NCBI RefSeq assembly: GCF_002571225.1
Contig: NZ_NVEC01000008.1
Span: 126,852-190,851 of the forward strand
From: Bacillus sp. AFS059628
GTDB taxonomy: Bacteria > Bacillota > Bacilli > Bacillales > Bacillaceae_G
DNA: 64,000 nt
Direction: 5' to 3'
Of the stretch, positions 34,491 through 42,694 are shown in pieces. A program made the position numbers and the translations under genes. Below the pieces are notes generated by a model. That model had not been told where the DNA came from. It made no database searches and worked only from the letters and a program-made list of their open reading frames with translations. Position 1 is the first letter of the stretch. Each line of letters opens with the position of its first letter.

Positions 34491-34529
34491 ATAAAAGGAT
34501 GGGCTGCAAGCAGCGCCATCCTTTTATTT
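34489..34529. terminator. Bidirectional terminator
   Basis: A 14-bp stem (AAATAAAAGGATGG and complement) at the convergence of the ybjN-like gene and the sulfur cluster. Confidence 0.88.
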
Positions 34530-35288
34530 CGATATCATATCAATCCACATCTTAATAGCTGTACCTACAATCAAAATCGATAACATATATTGCAGCGCTT
34601 TTTGATTGATTTTCTTCCCAACTCGCGCTCCAAGCGGCGCAGCAAAGATACTTGCAATCGCAATAATAAGAGCTGGAATTACAACTACTTGTCCAGTTAT
34701 TACTTTTCCAGTCGTAATCCCTACTGAGGAAATAAACGTAATAGCGATAGATGTTGCTATCGTTGTACGTATCGGCAATTTTAAAATAACTAGCATAATC
34801 GGAACTAACAGGAACGAACCTCCAGCACCTATAATACCTGATGCGCCTCCTACAATAAATGCTAACAAACTTGCTAACCATTTATTATATTTTACTTCAT
34901 CACCATTATTTCGTTTCGGTACGAACATCATAATAGCAGCTATTGTTGCTAACGCTGCATAAACAACATTGACCGTATGTTCCGCTAATACGTTAGCACC
35001 AAAACTCCCTATGAAACTTCCTATTAATATACTAGCTCCCATATATACAACTAGCGTTTTATCCATATCATTACTTTTCCGATAGGCCCATGCCCCTGCA
35101 AAAGTTGCAAAGAATACTTGCACCGCTGTAATACCACTCACTTCATGTGACGTATAGCCAGTAAATCCTAGCAATACCGGAATGTATAAGATCATCGGAT
35201 AATTAATGATCGCACCGCCAATTCCAACCATTCCTGATATAAACGATCCTATAAATCCAATTATAAAAAGTAATACAACTAAGCTCAT
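34524..35288 (-). CDS. TauE/SafE family sulfite/anion exporter
   Basis: A 254-residue membrane protein, two homologous halves with about eight helices. GSFISGMVGIGGAIINYPMILYIP and GGASGIIGAGGSFLLVPIMLVIL are the paired family signatures. TauE proteins export sulfite or organosulfonates. In this cluster export of sulfite, the product of persulfide oxidation, is the obvious role (inference). It starts 33 nt after the DsrE gene and is the last gene of the sulfur cluster. Confidence 0.9.
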   Translation of the reverse strand: MSLVVLLFIIGFIGSFISGMVGIGGAIINYPMILYIPVLLGFTGYTSHEVSGITAVQVFFATFAGAWAYRKSNDMDKTLVVYMGASILIGSFIGSFGANVLAEHTVNVVYAALATIAAIMMFVPKRNNGDEVKYNKWLASLLAFIVGGASGIIGAGGSFLLVPIMLVILKLPIRTTIATSIAITFISSVGITTGKVITGQVVVIPALIIAIASIFAAPLGARVGKKINQKALQYMLSILIVGTAIKMWIDMISK

Positions 35289-35321
35289 CTTATATCCCCC
35301 GCCTTCTAAAAAGAAGGTGAT

Positions 35322-35801
35322 TTAAATGAATAAGTTCACATTCCCATCCGAAGCATCTGCTAAATAAGCTCCTACTCCTGCAAACTCTACCCCTTCCATA
35401 ATCTCTTCCTCTTTTAACCCTAATAAATCTACTGTCATTTGACAAGCGACAAGTTTAATCCCTTGTTCTTTCGCCAAATCGATTAAATCTGGTAAAGGCA
35501 TCGCATTATGTTTTTTCATAATACCTTTAATCATCTTTGGTCCCATACCGGCAAAATTCATTTTCGATAATCCCATCTTGTCAGCACCACGCGGCATCAT
35601 CTTTCCAAATACTTTTTCGATGAAAGTTTTCTTTACCTTCACATGCTCATCTTTCCTTAAAGCATTTAATCCCCAAAAAGTATGAAAAATAGTTACCTCT
35701 TGATCGTATGCCGCTGCACCATTTGCAATAATATAAGCAGCCATCGCTTTATCATAATCTCCGCTAAATAAAACGATTGTTGTTTTCTTCTGTTGTTCCA
35801 T
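35322..35801 (-). CDS. DsrE/DrsH-like sulfur carrier family protein
   Basis: A 159-residue cytoplasmic protein of the DsrE/F superfamily. It has the Rossmann-like IVLFSGDYDKAMAAYIIANGAAA start, a central basic segment and a conserved Cys in LVACQMTVDLLGL (about residue 131), the likely persulfide carrier. ATG has GGAGGGAG upstream, and a CstR-type operator lies about 20 nt upstream (35818-35833), so it probably has its own promoter. Confidence 0.85.
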   Translation of the reverse strand: MEQQKKTTIVLFSGDYDKAMAAYIIANGAAAYDQEVTIFHTFWGLNALRKDEHVKVKKTFIEKVFGKMMPRGADKMGLSKMNFAGMGPKMIKGIMKKHNAMPLPDLIDLAKEQGIKLVACQMTVDLLGLKEEEIMEGVEFAGVGAYLADASDGNVNLFI

Positions 35802-35817
35802 GTTGTTCTCCCTCCAA

Positions 35818-35833
35818 TTACCTATAGGGGTAT
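35818..35833. promoter_or_regulatory. CstR-type operator 1 (DsrE-TauE)
   Basis: TTACCTATAGGGGTAT, a near-copy of the operator at 39377, located between the rhodanese gene and the DsrE start. Confidence 0.6.
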
Positions 35834-35861
35834 TTTATTGTTTATAAAAAGGCGTTTCGCC

Positions 35862-36158
35862 CTATTCTCCTTTACCTTCCCAAGCTAACATACCACCTAC
35901 CATATTAATCGCTTGAAAACCGTAGCTCTCTAAAAACTGAACTGCTCTTGCACTTCTTCCGCCAGAGCGACAAACGATAATATACTCTTTCTTTTTATCC
36001 AACTCATGCATACGAAATTCTAACAGTCCTAGTGGAATGTTACACGCTTCTGCGATTTTCCCTTCAGCCACTTCTTCTACTTCACGTACGTCTACGATAT
36101 TTACTGCTTCTTTACGTAACAATTTTTCTTCTAATTCTTTTACTGTCATTTCTTTCAT
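35862..36158 (-). CDS. Rhodanese-like sulfurtransferase, single domain
   Basis: A 98-residue rhodanese domain with the active-site loop CRSGGRSARA (Cys about residue 67) and the typical NIVDVREVEEVAEGKI and NIPLG blocks. ATG at 36158 has GAGGAGGG upstream, overlapping nothing. The longer start overlaps the previous stop. It should move sulfane sulfur among thiols, together with TusA and the other rhodaneses of the cluster. Confidence 0.9.
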   Translation of the reverse strand: MKEMTVKELEEKLLRKEAVNIVDVREVEEVAEGKIAEACNIPLGLLEFRMHELDKKKEYIIVCRSGGRSARAVQFLESYGFQAINMVGGMLAWEGKGE

Positions 36159-36172
36159 TTTAAATTCCCTCC

Positions 36173-36538
36173 TCACAAACCATTCATTCCGCCTGAAACA
36201 TTAATAACTTGCTGAAACCCTAATTTCTTTAATACTTTTGCTGCTTGCTTACTTCTCATCCCGCTCTGACAAATAACGATTACTTCCTTATTTTTATCTA
36301 ACTGATTTGCTTTACTAGCTAACTCATTTAACGGGATATTTTGAAATCCTTTCATATGATTTCCTCTATACTCACCTACTGTACGCACATCGATAAATTG
36401 TTTATTCCTTTGCCCCATCATACGTTTTAAATCTTTTCCTGAAATACTTTTTACTCCTCTAACTGGTAAGAAGCGAGAAATAATAAACCACGATACAAGT
36501 ACAATTAAGATTACATTCAATATTGTCTTTACATCCAT
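36173..36538 (-). CDS. Membrane-anchored rhodanese-like protein
   Basis: A 121-residue protein with one N-terminal membrane helix (about residues 5-23, ILNVILIVLVSWFIISRFL) followed by a rhodanese domain. The active-site loop is CQSGMRSKQAA, and FIDVRTVGEYRGNHMKGFQNIPL is the substrate-domain block. The anchor suggests it works at the membrane face, perhaps handing sulfur to or from the TauE exporter (inference). Confidence 0.9.
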   Translation of the reverse strand: MDVKTILNVILIVLVSWFIISRFLPVRGVKSISGKDLKRMMGQRNKQFIDVRTVGEYRGNHMKGFQNIPLNELASKANQLDKNKEVIVICQSGMRSKQAAKVLKKLGFQQVINVSGGMNGL

Positions 36539-36586
36539 AAAACTATTTAAACTCCTTCTGTGCTTTTTTTCCCGTCCAAATATATA

Positions 36587-36874
36587 CTATAGCTTTGAAT
36601 ATGGAACCCTTTCTTTCTTTCTTAAAAAACGAACACTTAAATTCCGATCCACTTTATTATGAACAATAAGATGCAAAGGCTTATTTGGTATTTCATGATA
36701 ATACCGTTTTAAATACACATACGGTATACACATAATTCTAGAAGTGTTATCACTGTGACTCTCTGTATAATTACGTACATCTACAACAACACTTTCCATT
36801 TCCCTTACTTGTTCTAACGAAATATATACAACATTTAAAACCGGAATGTAACGTTTTACTAAACTTCCTAGCAT
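36587..36874 (-). CDS. Degenerate rhodanese-like protein lacking the catalytic Cys
   Basis: A 95-residue protein with rhodanese landmarks (VVVDVRNYTESHS, then CIPYVYLKRYY). Where the active-site C-x-x-G-x-R loop should be, it reads LIVHNKVDRNLSVRFL, so the nucleophilic Cys is missing. The C-terminal third is shorter than in its neighbours. No clear ribosome site precedes the start. Either an inactive, binding-only rhodanese or a decaying copy. The intact frame and cluster position argue for expression. Confidence 0.65.
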   Translation of the reverse strand: MLGSLVKRYIPVLNVVYISLEQVREMESVVVDVRNYTESHSDNTSRIMCIPYVYLKRYYHEIPNKPLHLIVHNKVDRNLSVRFLRKKERVPYSKL

Positions 36875-36926
36875 CAATACTATTAGAGATATAACTATAT
36901 AAGACGTATATGATTATCCTCTTTAC

Positions 36927-36971
36927 TTTCAATAATAAGCAGAGGATGTAATCTTCCACTTATTATTGAAA
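36927..36971. repeat. 13-bp inverted repeat between tusA and the degenerate rhodanese
   Basis: TTTCAATAATAAG and its exact complement are separated by 19 nt. The stem is AT-rich with no T-tract, so it is an mRNA stem-loop rather than a strong terminator. It may set the ratio of upstream to downstream genes. Confidence 0.6.
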
Positions 36972-36973
36972 TG

Positions 36974-37201
36974 CTATGCTTTCTTGATCCAGAACTTTAA
37001 TTCACCAGATTCTTCCGTGTGCTTTAACACTTCATGACCGCCTTTTTGTGACCATGCTGGAATATCTTTAATCGCACCTTTATCTGTTAAGTGTACTTCT
37101 AACACTTCTCCTGATTGTAATGCTTCCATTGCCTTCTTTGTTTTCACAATTGGCATTGGACATGCTAATCCTTTTACATCTAATACTTCTTTCACTTTCA
37201 T
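36974..37201 (-). CDS. TusA family sulfur carrier
   Basis: A 75-residue TusA/SirA-like protein with the defining CPxP motif (KGLACPMPIVKTKKAM, Cys about 14) that carries persulfide sulfur. Nearly identical in its motif to the TusA half of the fusion at 38409. It starts 38 nt after the persulfide dioxygenase with AGGAGG upstream, so they share a transcript. Confidence 0.92.
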   Translation of the reverse strand: MKVKEVLDVKGLACPMPIVKTKKAMEALQSGEVLEVHLTDKGAIKDIPAWSQKGGHEVLKHTEESGELKFWIKKA

Positions 37202-37239
37202 CTTATATACCTCCTGTTTTCATTTCATTTGAAACCGAA

Positions 37240-38370
37240 TTAATTATGAACAGCACAACGGTTTGGACCAATCTCCATTTCACGTTCTTCGTCTTGACTT
37301 GGATTTAATCGCCCCATATTTGTTTGACGAATTTCTTGATATGCATTTGGTTGAGGTGGTAAATTCTCTGTTACAACTTTACGAAACTCTCCCTCATCCT
37401 CAATATTTAATCCTGCATTATACGCAAATAAATCTTTTAATTTAGCACTAACAATACCATTCTCGTCCATTTCACTTATTTTTGAATAATGGGCCGGTAA
37501 CACAACTAAGTTTTGAGATAGTTCTTTATATCGTCTATACAAAGTAGTACGTAAATCACTTACCCAATCTTCAGCTTTCCCAGCAAGGTCTGGACGCCCA
37601 ATTGAATCTACAAATAAAATATCGCCTGATAATAAATAGGAATCATCTACAATAAATGACGTACTTCCAATCGTATGCCCCGGTGAGTATAATGCGTCAA
37701 TTTCAATTTTAGTACCCCCCACCGTAATAACAGATCCTTCAACAAGTGGTTTATATGAGAACACAACTTCCTCTGCGTCTTTTGGCGGTAACCAATACGT
37801 ACCACCTACTTTTTCCGCTAACTTACGTCCGCCAGAAATATGGTCTGCATGTAAATGTGTATCCATTACATTCGTAATCGTAACGCCATGCTCTTTCGCA
37901 AACTCTTCGTACGCTTCAACTGTTCTTACTGCATCAATAACTGCTGCTTCACCGTTTGAAATAACCATATATGATAAGCAACCTTTTCCAAGGCGGTTAA
38001 ACTGATACATACTTCCGCCATCTTTTAAATCTCCCACTTTTATAGGCTTTACATCTTCACTCCAAGCCTTCATACCACCAGATAAATAATAAATATTTTC
38101 TAATCCAGCCTCTGTTAATTGCTCTGCCACAAATATAGAAGACCCTTCTTTTGCACATATTACTAAAACATCTTTATCTTTAGGTAGTTCACTGACAATA
38201 TGATCTACACCCTCTAATAAATCAAAGTACGGCACATTCATTGAAGTAACTTCTTTTCCTTCAATTTTCCAACCTTCATAATCCGCCTCATTACGAACAT
38301 CTAAAATAAACAACTCTCCGAATAAAACTTTCTCTGCAACATCTTTTGCTTGTAATGCTTTAACATTCAT
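37240..38370 (-). CDS. Rhodanese-metallo-beta-lactamase persulfide dioxygenase (CstB/ETHE1-like)
   Basis: A 376-residue protein with an N-terminal rhodanese domain (about 1-115, Cys in VICAKEGSS) fused to a metallo-beta-lactamase domain. The latter carries the Fe-binding HLHADH motif, [14 protein letters not shown] and PAHY. This class oxidises glutathione, bacillithiol or CoA persulfide to sulfite, consuming oxygen, in the sulfide-detoxification pathway. The domain order is rhodanese first, unlike S. aureus CstB, where the MBL domain leads. A CstR-type operator overlaps its ribosome site (38374-38390). Confidence 0.88.
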   Translation of the reverse strand: MNVKALQAKDVAEKVLFGELFILDVRNEADYEGWKIEGKEVTSMNVPYFDLLEGVDHIVSELPKDKDVLVICAKEGSSIFVAEQLTEAGLENIYYLSGGMKAWSEDVKPIKVGDLKDGGSMYQFNRLGKGCLSYMVISNGEAAVIDAVRTVEAYEEFAKEHGVTITNVMDTHLHADHISGGRKLAEKVGGTYWLPPKDAEEVVFSYKPLVEGSVITVGGTKIEIDALYSPGHTIGSTSFIVDDSYLLSGDILFVDSIGRPDLAGKAEDWVSDLRTTLYRRYKELSQNLVVLPAHYSKISEMDENGIVSAKLKDLFAYNAGLNIEDEGEFRKVVTENLPPQPNAYQEIRQTNMGRLNPSQDEEREMEIGPNRCAVHN

Positions 38371-38373
38371 TTT

Positions 38374-38390
38374 ATTACCCCCGTAGGTAT
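38374..38390. promoter_or_regulatory. CstR-type operator 2 (persulfide dioxygenase)
   Basis: ATTACCCCCGTAGGTAT. The arms match the consensus ATACC-n6-GGTAT with one changed arm base. It lies 3 nt upstream of the start codon and includes the ribosome site. Confidence 0.5.
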
Positions 38391-38408
38391 ATTTTCATTT
38401 AAAAAATT

Positions 38409-38969
38409 TTATTTTTCCACATTCCCTTGCCACTCTAACATGCCTGGAATGACATTTTTCACATTTGTATAACCTTTCTCTTTCAACATGTGACAAGCTA
38501 CATCACTACGGTTACCAGTTCGACAAACAACGTAAATTTGCTTCGTCTGATCTAATTCCGCACTACCAAGTTCGCCTAATGGAACTGAAATAGCCGATGG
38601 AATATGACCAAAAGCGAATTCCACCGCTTCACGAACATCTACTATAATACACTCTTCACCACTTAATACTATCTCTTCCAATTCCGAATTCGTAATTGTA
38701 TGAGGATATTTCACTATTTCATTCATTTCATGCTCATTTGCTTTTCTAACGTAATGCATCAATACATCACTTTCTTGTTTCGTACCAATATATTGATGAC
38801 CTACTTTACTCGCCCAACTTTGTATATCTACAGTAGACCCTTTATCTGTTGCCTGAACCTCAATCACTTGCCCTGACGTCAATCCTTCCATCGCCTTCTT
38901 CGTCTTTACAATCGGCATCGGGCAAGCCAAACCTTTACAATCTAGATTCATATCCACTTTTATACTCAT
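38409..38969 (-). CDS. TusA-rhodanese fusion (CstA-like)
   Basis: A 186-residue fusion with an N-terminal TusA domain (CKGLACPMPIVKTKKAM, about 1-75) and a C-terminal rhodanese domain (about 88-186, active loop VVCRTGNRSD). It resembles part of S. aureus CstA, which also combines rhodanese and TusA modules to relay persulfide sulfur to CstB. ATG at 38969 has GGAGG upstream. The operator at 38998 sits directly in front. Confidence 0.9.
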   Translation of the reverse strand: MSIKVDMNLDCKGLACPMPIVKTKKAMEGLTSGQVIEVQATDKGSTVDIQSWASKVGHQYIGTKQESDVLMHYVRKANEHEMNEIVKYPHTITNSELEEIVLSGEECIIVDVREAVEFAFGHIPSAISVPLGELGSAELDQTKQIYVVCRTGNRSDVACHMLKEKGYTNVKNVIPGMLEWQGNVEK

Positions 38970-38997
38970 AGTCGATTCCTCCACAATTTACATACAT

Positions 38998-39013
38998 ATA
39001 CCTGTAGGGGTAT
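38998..39013. promoter_or_regulatory. CstR-type operator 3 (TusA-rhodanese)
   Basis: ATACCTGTAGGGGTAT in the gap between cstR and the TusA-rhodanese gene. Confidence 0.6.
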
Positions 39014-39057
39014 GTTAAAATGTTTTTGAAAATCTGTCAACAATTATGTCTGACAGA

Positions 39058-39321
39058 TTATCGGCTTTTTACAAGTAATTGAACAGCTTCTTTTATTAAC
39101 TCTTCATTTGAACCATTACCGCTTTCAAACTGCTCACGCAAACATTGCTCTAAATTTGTCCCAACAACAAGTCCAATTGTACGATCTAGTGCAGAACGAG
39201 ATGCCGTTAACTGTGTAATAACCTCTCGGCAATCTTTTCCTTCTTCCATCATACGAAGTACACCACGAACTTGCCCTTCAATACGTTTTAATCTATTTTT
39301 CATATCTTGATTATATTCCAT
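39058..39321 (-). CDS. cstR: CstR persulfide-sensing repressor (CsoR family)
   Basis: An 87-residue all-helical tetrameric repressor. It has Cys31 (GKDCREV) and Cys60 (LEQCLRE), the pair that forms di-, tri- and tetrasulfide bridges in CstR. The copper-binding His of CsoR between them is absent, which separates CstR from CsoR. The N-terminal block MKNRLKRIEGQVRGVLRMMEEG is the family signature. A perfect 16-bp palindrome 56 nt upstream (39377-39392) suggests autoregulation, and similar sites precede the neighbouring genes. Confidence 0.93.
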   Translation of the reverse strand: MEYNQDMKNRLKRIEGQVRGVLRMMEEGKDCREVITQLTASRSALDRTIGLVVGTNLEQCLREQFESGNGSNEELIKEAVQLLVKSR

Positions 39322-39376
39322 TCTATAATCACCTCATTACCATTATGTCACTATTTATAGCTTATGACAATATATT

Positions 39377-39392
39377 ATACCCTATAGGGTAT
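39377..39392. promoter_or_regulatory. CstR-type operator 4 (cstR autoregulation)
   Basis: ATACCCTATAGGGTAT, a perfect 16-bp palindrome upstream of cstR. It is the best copy of the shared motif. Confidence 0.7.
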
Positions 39393-39433
39393 TTTGTAAC
39401 CCCCTATTTTTAATATTTATCTTATATGTTCAC

Positions 39434-39501
39434 AAAAAAAGAAGTGAAACCTTACTATATAGGCTTTCATCTTCCACCAAATTTTGAAGTGGAAGATGAA
39501 A
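39434..39501 (-). terminator. Overlapping hairpins / terminator after the CoA-disulfide reductase gene
   Basis: On the minus strand GAAGATGAAAGCC pairs with GGTTTCACTTC and ends in T7, an intrinsic terminator. The same GAAGATGAAA arm can instead pair with the preceding TTTCATCTTCCAC arm (39465-39477 with 39489-39501, 13 bp). The two structures exclude each other. Confidence 0.6.
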
Positions 39502-39506
39502 AAATA

Positions 39507-41171
39507 TTAATATACAACACGTTCTGGTACTACTGTTCCGTATAATTTAAAGCCACCATCTACGTTCTTTACCTTATATCCTTTTTCCATTAACATGCGC
39601 GCTGCAACATACCCTCTCATACCAAGTTGGCAAGTAATATATATTTCTTTATCTACCGGCACTTCATCCAAGCGATCACGTAACTCATCTAAGGGGATAT
39701 GAATAGAACCTTTAATCATTCCTTGTTTGAGTTCATTAGGCTCTCGAACATCAATAAGATATCCACCATTTTCAACAATACGATCTATTTCATGCCATTG
39801 TACTGTGTCCACGAAACCATCTACTATATTACTTGCTGCATACCCCACCATGTTTACTGGGTCTTTTGCAGAAGAATATGGCGGGGCATATGATAATTCT
39901 AAATCCGGCAAATCGATTACAGTTAAGTTTGCCTTCATTGCCGTTGCGATAACATCAATACGCTTATCTACACCGTCACGCCCTAACGCCTGCGCCCCAT
40001 ACATTTTTCCGCTTTCTTTATTAAAGATTAATTTTATTAGCACTGGCGTAGCATTCGGATAATATCCCGCATGTGAATTCGCCTGTACATGTACTACCTC
40101 ATAGGGTATATTTAATCGTTTTAATATTTTCTCATTTACGCCCGTCGCAGCAACTGTTAAATCAAAAACTTTAGCTACAGAAGTTCCCATCGTACCTTTA
40201 TATAAAGAATCTGTATGGCCATGAATAATATCTGCTAACATGCGACCTTGACGATTAGCTGGCCATGCTAAAGGGATCATTGTCTCTGTTTCTGTAACAA
40301 AATCTTTCACTTCAATCGCATCACCAATTGCATATATGTGCGGGTCCGACGTTTGAAAACTCTCATCTACCTTTATCGTTCCTCTAACTCCTAGTGCTAA
40401 CCCTGCATCCTTCGCTAAACTACTCTCTGGTTGCACACCAATTGCTAAAATAATCATATCTGTCTTTATAATTGAACCACTTTTTAAACGTACAACAGTC
40501 CCGTGCTCTTCTAATGTATCTACACCATCTTCTAAAACAAGCTCAACATTGTGCTTCTTCATATGCTCATGCACATATGCTGCCATTTCATAATCAATTG
40601 GTGGCATTATTTGATTTGCCATCTCTACAAGAGTAACATCAATTCCTCGTTCTCTTAAGTTTTCAACCATTTCCACTCCAATAAATCCACCACCAACAAC
40701 TGTCGCATGACGTGGTTTCTTCTCATCAATATACGCTTTAATACGATCTGTATCAGGTACATTTCGTAACGTAAACATCGCCTTCGCTTCTTCAATACCT
40801 GGAATAGGTGGAACGATTGGTTTTGCCCCTGGTGAAAGAATTAAAATATCATATTCCTCGTTATATGTTTCATTTGTAGTTACATTCTTTATCGTAATTG
40901 TTTTCTCTTCTTTATTAATCTTTACCACTTCACTCAATACACGTATATCTAAATTAAAACGCTTTGACATCCTTTCAACAGTTTGTACTAATAACTTTTG
41001 TCTTTCTGTAATAACCCCGCCAATGTAGTATGGTAAGCCACAATTTGCAAATGAAATATATTCACCGTGCTCCACCATAATAATTTCATCTTCTTCACTT
41101 AAACGACGAAGCCTTGCAGCTACTGATGCCCCGCCGGCAACTCCACCTACTACTACAATTTTTCTAGACAT
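39507..41171 (-). CDS. CoA-disulfide reductase-rhodanese fusion (CoADR-RHD)
   Basis: A 554-residue flavoprotein with the FAD motif VVGGVAGGASVAARLR at the N-terminus. The single catalytic Cys44 lies in SFANCGLPYYIGG, typical of CoA-disulfide and CoA-persulfide reductases. There is an NADH-binding block (ATVVGGGFIGVEMVENL) and a C-terminal rhodanese domain with Cys514 (ITCQLGMRGY). Both Cys numbers agree with the characterised B. anthracis enzyme as I recall it. It reduces CoA disulfide, persulfide or polysulfide with NAD(P)H. A near-perfect CstR-type operator lies about 50 nt upstream. Confidence 0.92.
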   Translation of the reverse strand: MSRKIVVVGGVAGGASVAARLRRLSEEDEIIMVEHGEYISFANCGLPYYIGGVITERQKLLVQTVERMSKRFNLDIRVLSEVVKINKEEKTITIKNVTTNETYNEEYDILILSPGAKPIVPPIPGIEEAKAMFTLRNVPDTDRIKAYIDEKKPRHATVVGGGFIGVEMVENLRERGIDVTLVEMANQIMPPIDYEMAAYVHEHMKKHNVELVLEDGVDTLEEHGTVVRLKSGSIIKTDMIILAIGVQPESSLAKDAGLALGVRGTIKVDESFQTSDPHIYAIGDAIEVKDFVTETETMIPLAWPANRQGRMLADIIHGHTDSLYKGTMGTSVAKVFDLTVAATGVNEKILKRLNIPYEVVHVQANSHAGYYPNATPVLIKLIFNKESGKMYGAQALGRDGVDKRIDVIATAMKANLTVIDLPDLELSYAPPYSSAKDPVNMVGYAASNIVDGFVDTVQWHEIDRIVENGGYLIDVREPNELKQGMIKGSIHIPLDELRDRLDEVPVDKEIYITCQLGMRGYVAARMLMEKGYKVKNVDGGFKLYGTVVPERVVY

Positions 41172-41222
41172 ATTTCAAACCTCCATCTTATTTATTTTCT
41201 CAATGTATCAAAAATAAAACTT

Positions 41223-41238
41223 ATACCCGTATGGGTAT
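41223..41238. promoter_or_regulatory. CstR-type operator 5 (CoADR-RHD)
   Basis: ATACCCGTATGGGTAT, with perfect 6-bp arms, upstream of the CoA-disulfide reductase gene. Confidence 0.65.
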
Positions 41239-41298
41239 ATAATAAAGTGTACAAAAAGCATTTTCAATATATATGTCTTTTGTTCACAAATTCGAAAC

Positions 41299-41333
41299 AA
41301 AAAAGAACTTAGATATTTCCAAGTTCCTTTTCG
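41299..41333 (-). terminator. Terminator of the ceramidase-like gene
   Basis: Stem GAACTT / AAGTTC overlapping the last codons of the ceramidase-like gene, with a T6 tract on the minus strand. Confidence 0.6.
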
Positions 41334-42586
41334 TATAGTTCTATAACTTTCTGTACGATTACATCTGCTGTATTTTCCTCCGGTGGCATCAACAAGTTTG
41401 TAACCGGTCCATATACAACCGGACTTAACTCCACTTCATATCCACCATATGCAAATTCTTCCTTTGTCGGTAAGTAACCAATATATCCATTCGTATATCC
41501 GCCAAAGAAAGCTAGTTCATTTTGAAGACGTTCTTTCATTTCTAAAGCAGTTTCTGAAAAAGGTTCCATCGGTATACCCAAAAACATGCCCTCATTAACT
41601 TGAAATAGTTGAACTTCTAAATCAATACGTAACTGCCGAATACCTTGCTTATATTTCTCTAAAACGATAGTAAGCCATTCATCCGTATTCACACCCCACT
41701 GCTTCTCCGCTAATTGAGCCATGCTTCGTATCTCATTTATTTCAGGAATACCTTTCAACTTCATTTGCATCGTACTCGAAATTGTTCTTACATTTACAAT
41801 TGGGCTATATGTAACTGTTGGCAACATCGTTAACACATGCCCACTAAGTGTATAAGCCATTTGTTTTAAAGCTTCCCTTGAACCGCGATACTTTGCATTT
41901 ACATTACCAGCAGCACCTTGCACAATAATAACAGGACAGTTTACGATTTTCTCTAGAATCTCTCTCGTCATTCCTGGATAATCTGCTGATAATACATCGC
42001 TATCACCTTTTAACACATTCGGATGCGCAGTACAAAATACTATAATCCCAGATAGCTCCTTCGTTTCAGCATTTCTTATTGCCAACATGCCAATACGTTT
42101 ATCTACAACACCCTCTATATTTGTTCCCATCTTTGCTCTTCCATCAGATGTTCTCTCTCTTCGATTTATCCCAATATCCCCTGTCGTAACACCCCAGCCA
42201 ACTTCACATCGCTTCAAGTTGTTATTCGCAGTAGCCGCACCGTGCACTACATTATTTACTAAAATCGTTTTATACGACTGCACTAGCGGATCATCACCGA
42301 CCGTCTCTGGACCAGAATGCGTATGAGTATAAACAACCGTTATTCGCTCAAATGGTATATGGAGCCTACTAGCTACTCGCTCCCGAATCAAATTCGTATC
42401 TTCTACTAACATCCCGATATTATCAATACTTATAAACACAGTTTTCATTTCATCTTTTTCAAATACAAAAACTGTCCCATAAATACGCTCTTCAATATTA
42501 TTTATTCCTGTCTCTCTATGATATCCGACAAAATCAATACCGACAGGCGGCGTAATATCCACCTTGCATACCCCTATTTTGCTCAT
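41309..42586 (-). CDS. Neutral/alkaline ceramidase-like hydrolase (N-terminal domain only)
   Basis: A 425-residue protein related to the N-terminal catalytic domain of neutral/alkaline non-lysosomal ceramidases. GVCKVDITPPVG is the family's opening, YTHTHSGPET holds the zinc-binding His pair, and FCTAHPNVL and IVQGAAGNVN correspond to later metal and catalytic blocks. No signal peptide is visible, so it is probably cytoplasmic, and it lacks the C-terminal domain of true ceramidases. An amide hydrolase of unknown substrate is the safe reading. Monocistronic between two terminators. Confidence 0.8.
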   Translation of the reverse strand: MSKIGVCKVDITPPVGIDFVGYHRETGINNIEERIYGTVFVFEKDEMKTVFISIDNIGMLVEDTNLIRERVASRLHIPFERITVVYTHTHSGPETVGDDPLVQSYKTILVNNVVHGAATANNNLKRCEVGWGVTTGDIGINRRERTSDGRAKMGTNIEGVVDKRIGMLAIRNAETKELSGIIVFCTAHPNVLKGDSDVLSADYPGMTREILEKIVNCPVIIVQGAAGNVNAKYRGSREALKQMAYTLSGHVLTMLPTVTYSPIVNVRTISSTMQMKLKGIPEINEIRSMAQLAEKQWGVNTDEWLTIVLEKYKQGIRQLRIDLEVQLFQVNEGMFLGIPMEPFSETALEMKERLQNELAFFGGYTNGYIGYLPTKEEFAYGGYEVELSPVVYGPVTNLLMPPEENTADVIVQKVIELYEKELGNI

Positions 42587-42654
42587 TTGAATCGCTCCAC
42601 TTCTCTATGTAACTCCCTTTTTTCAAGAATAGCATATTTGAACTTGTTTCAAAT

Positions 42655-42692
42655 AAAAAAGAACAGACATAGCATTCTATGTCCGTTCTTTT
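42655..42692. terminator. Terminator of spoVR
   Basis: Stem AAAGAACaGACATAG / CTATGTCcGTTCTTT, downstream of spoVR and close to the ceramidase-like promoter. Confidence 0.8.
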
Positions 42693-42694
42693 CA

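Noticed and set aside
34552-34881. 109-aa minus-strand frame within the TauE gene
   Set aside because: Same-strand shadow in another frame of a well-supported exporter. Cys/Tyr/Ser-rich with no motif.
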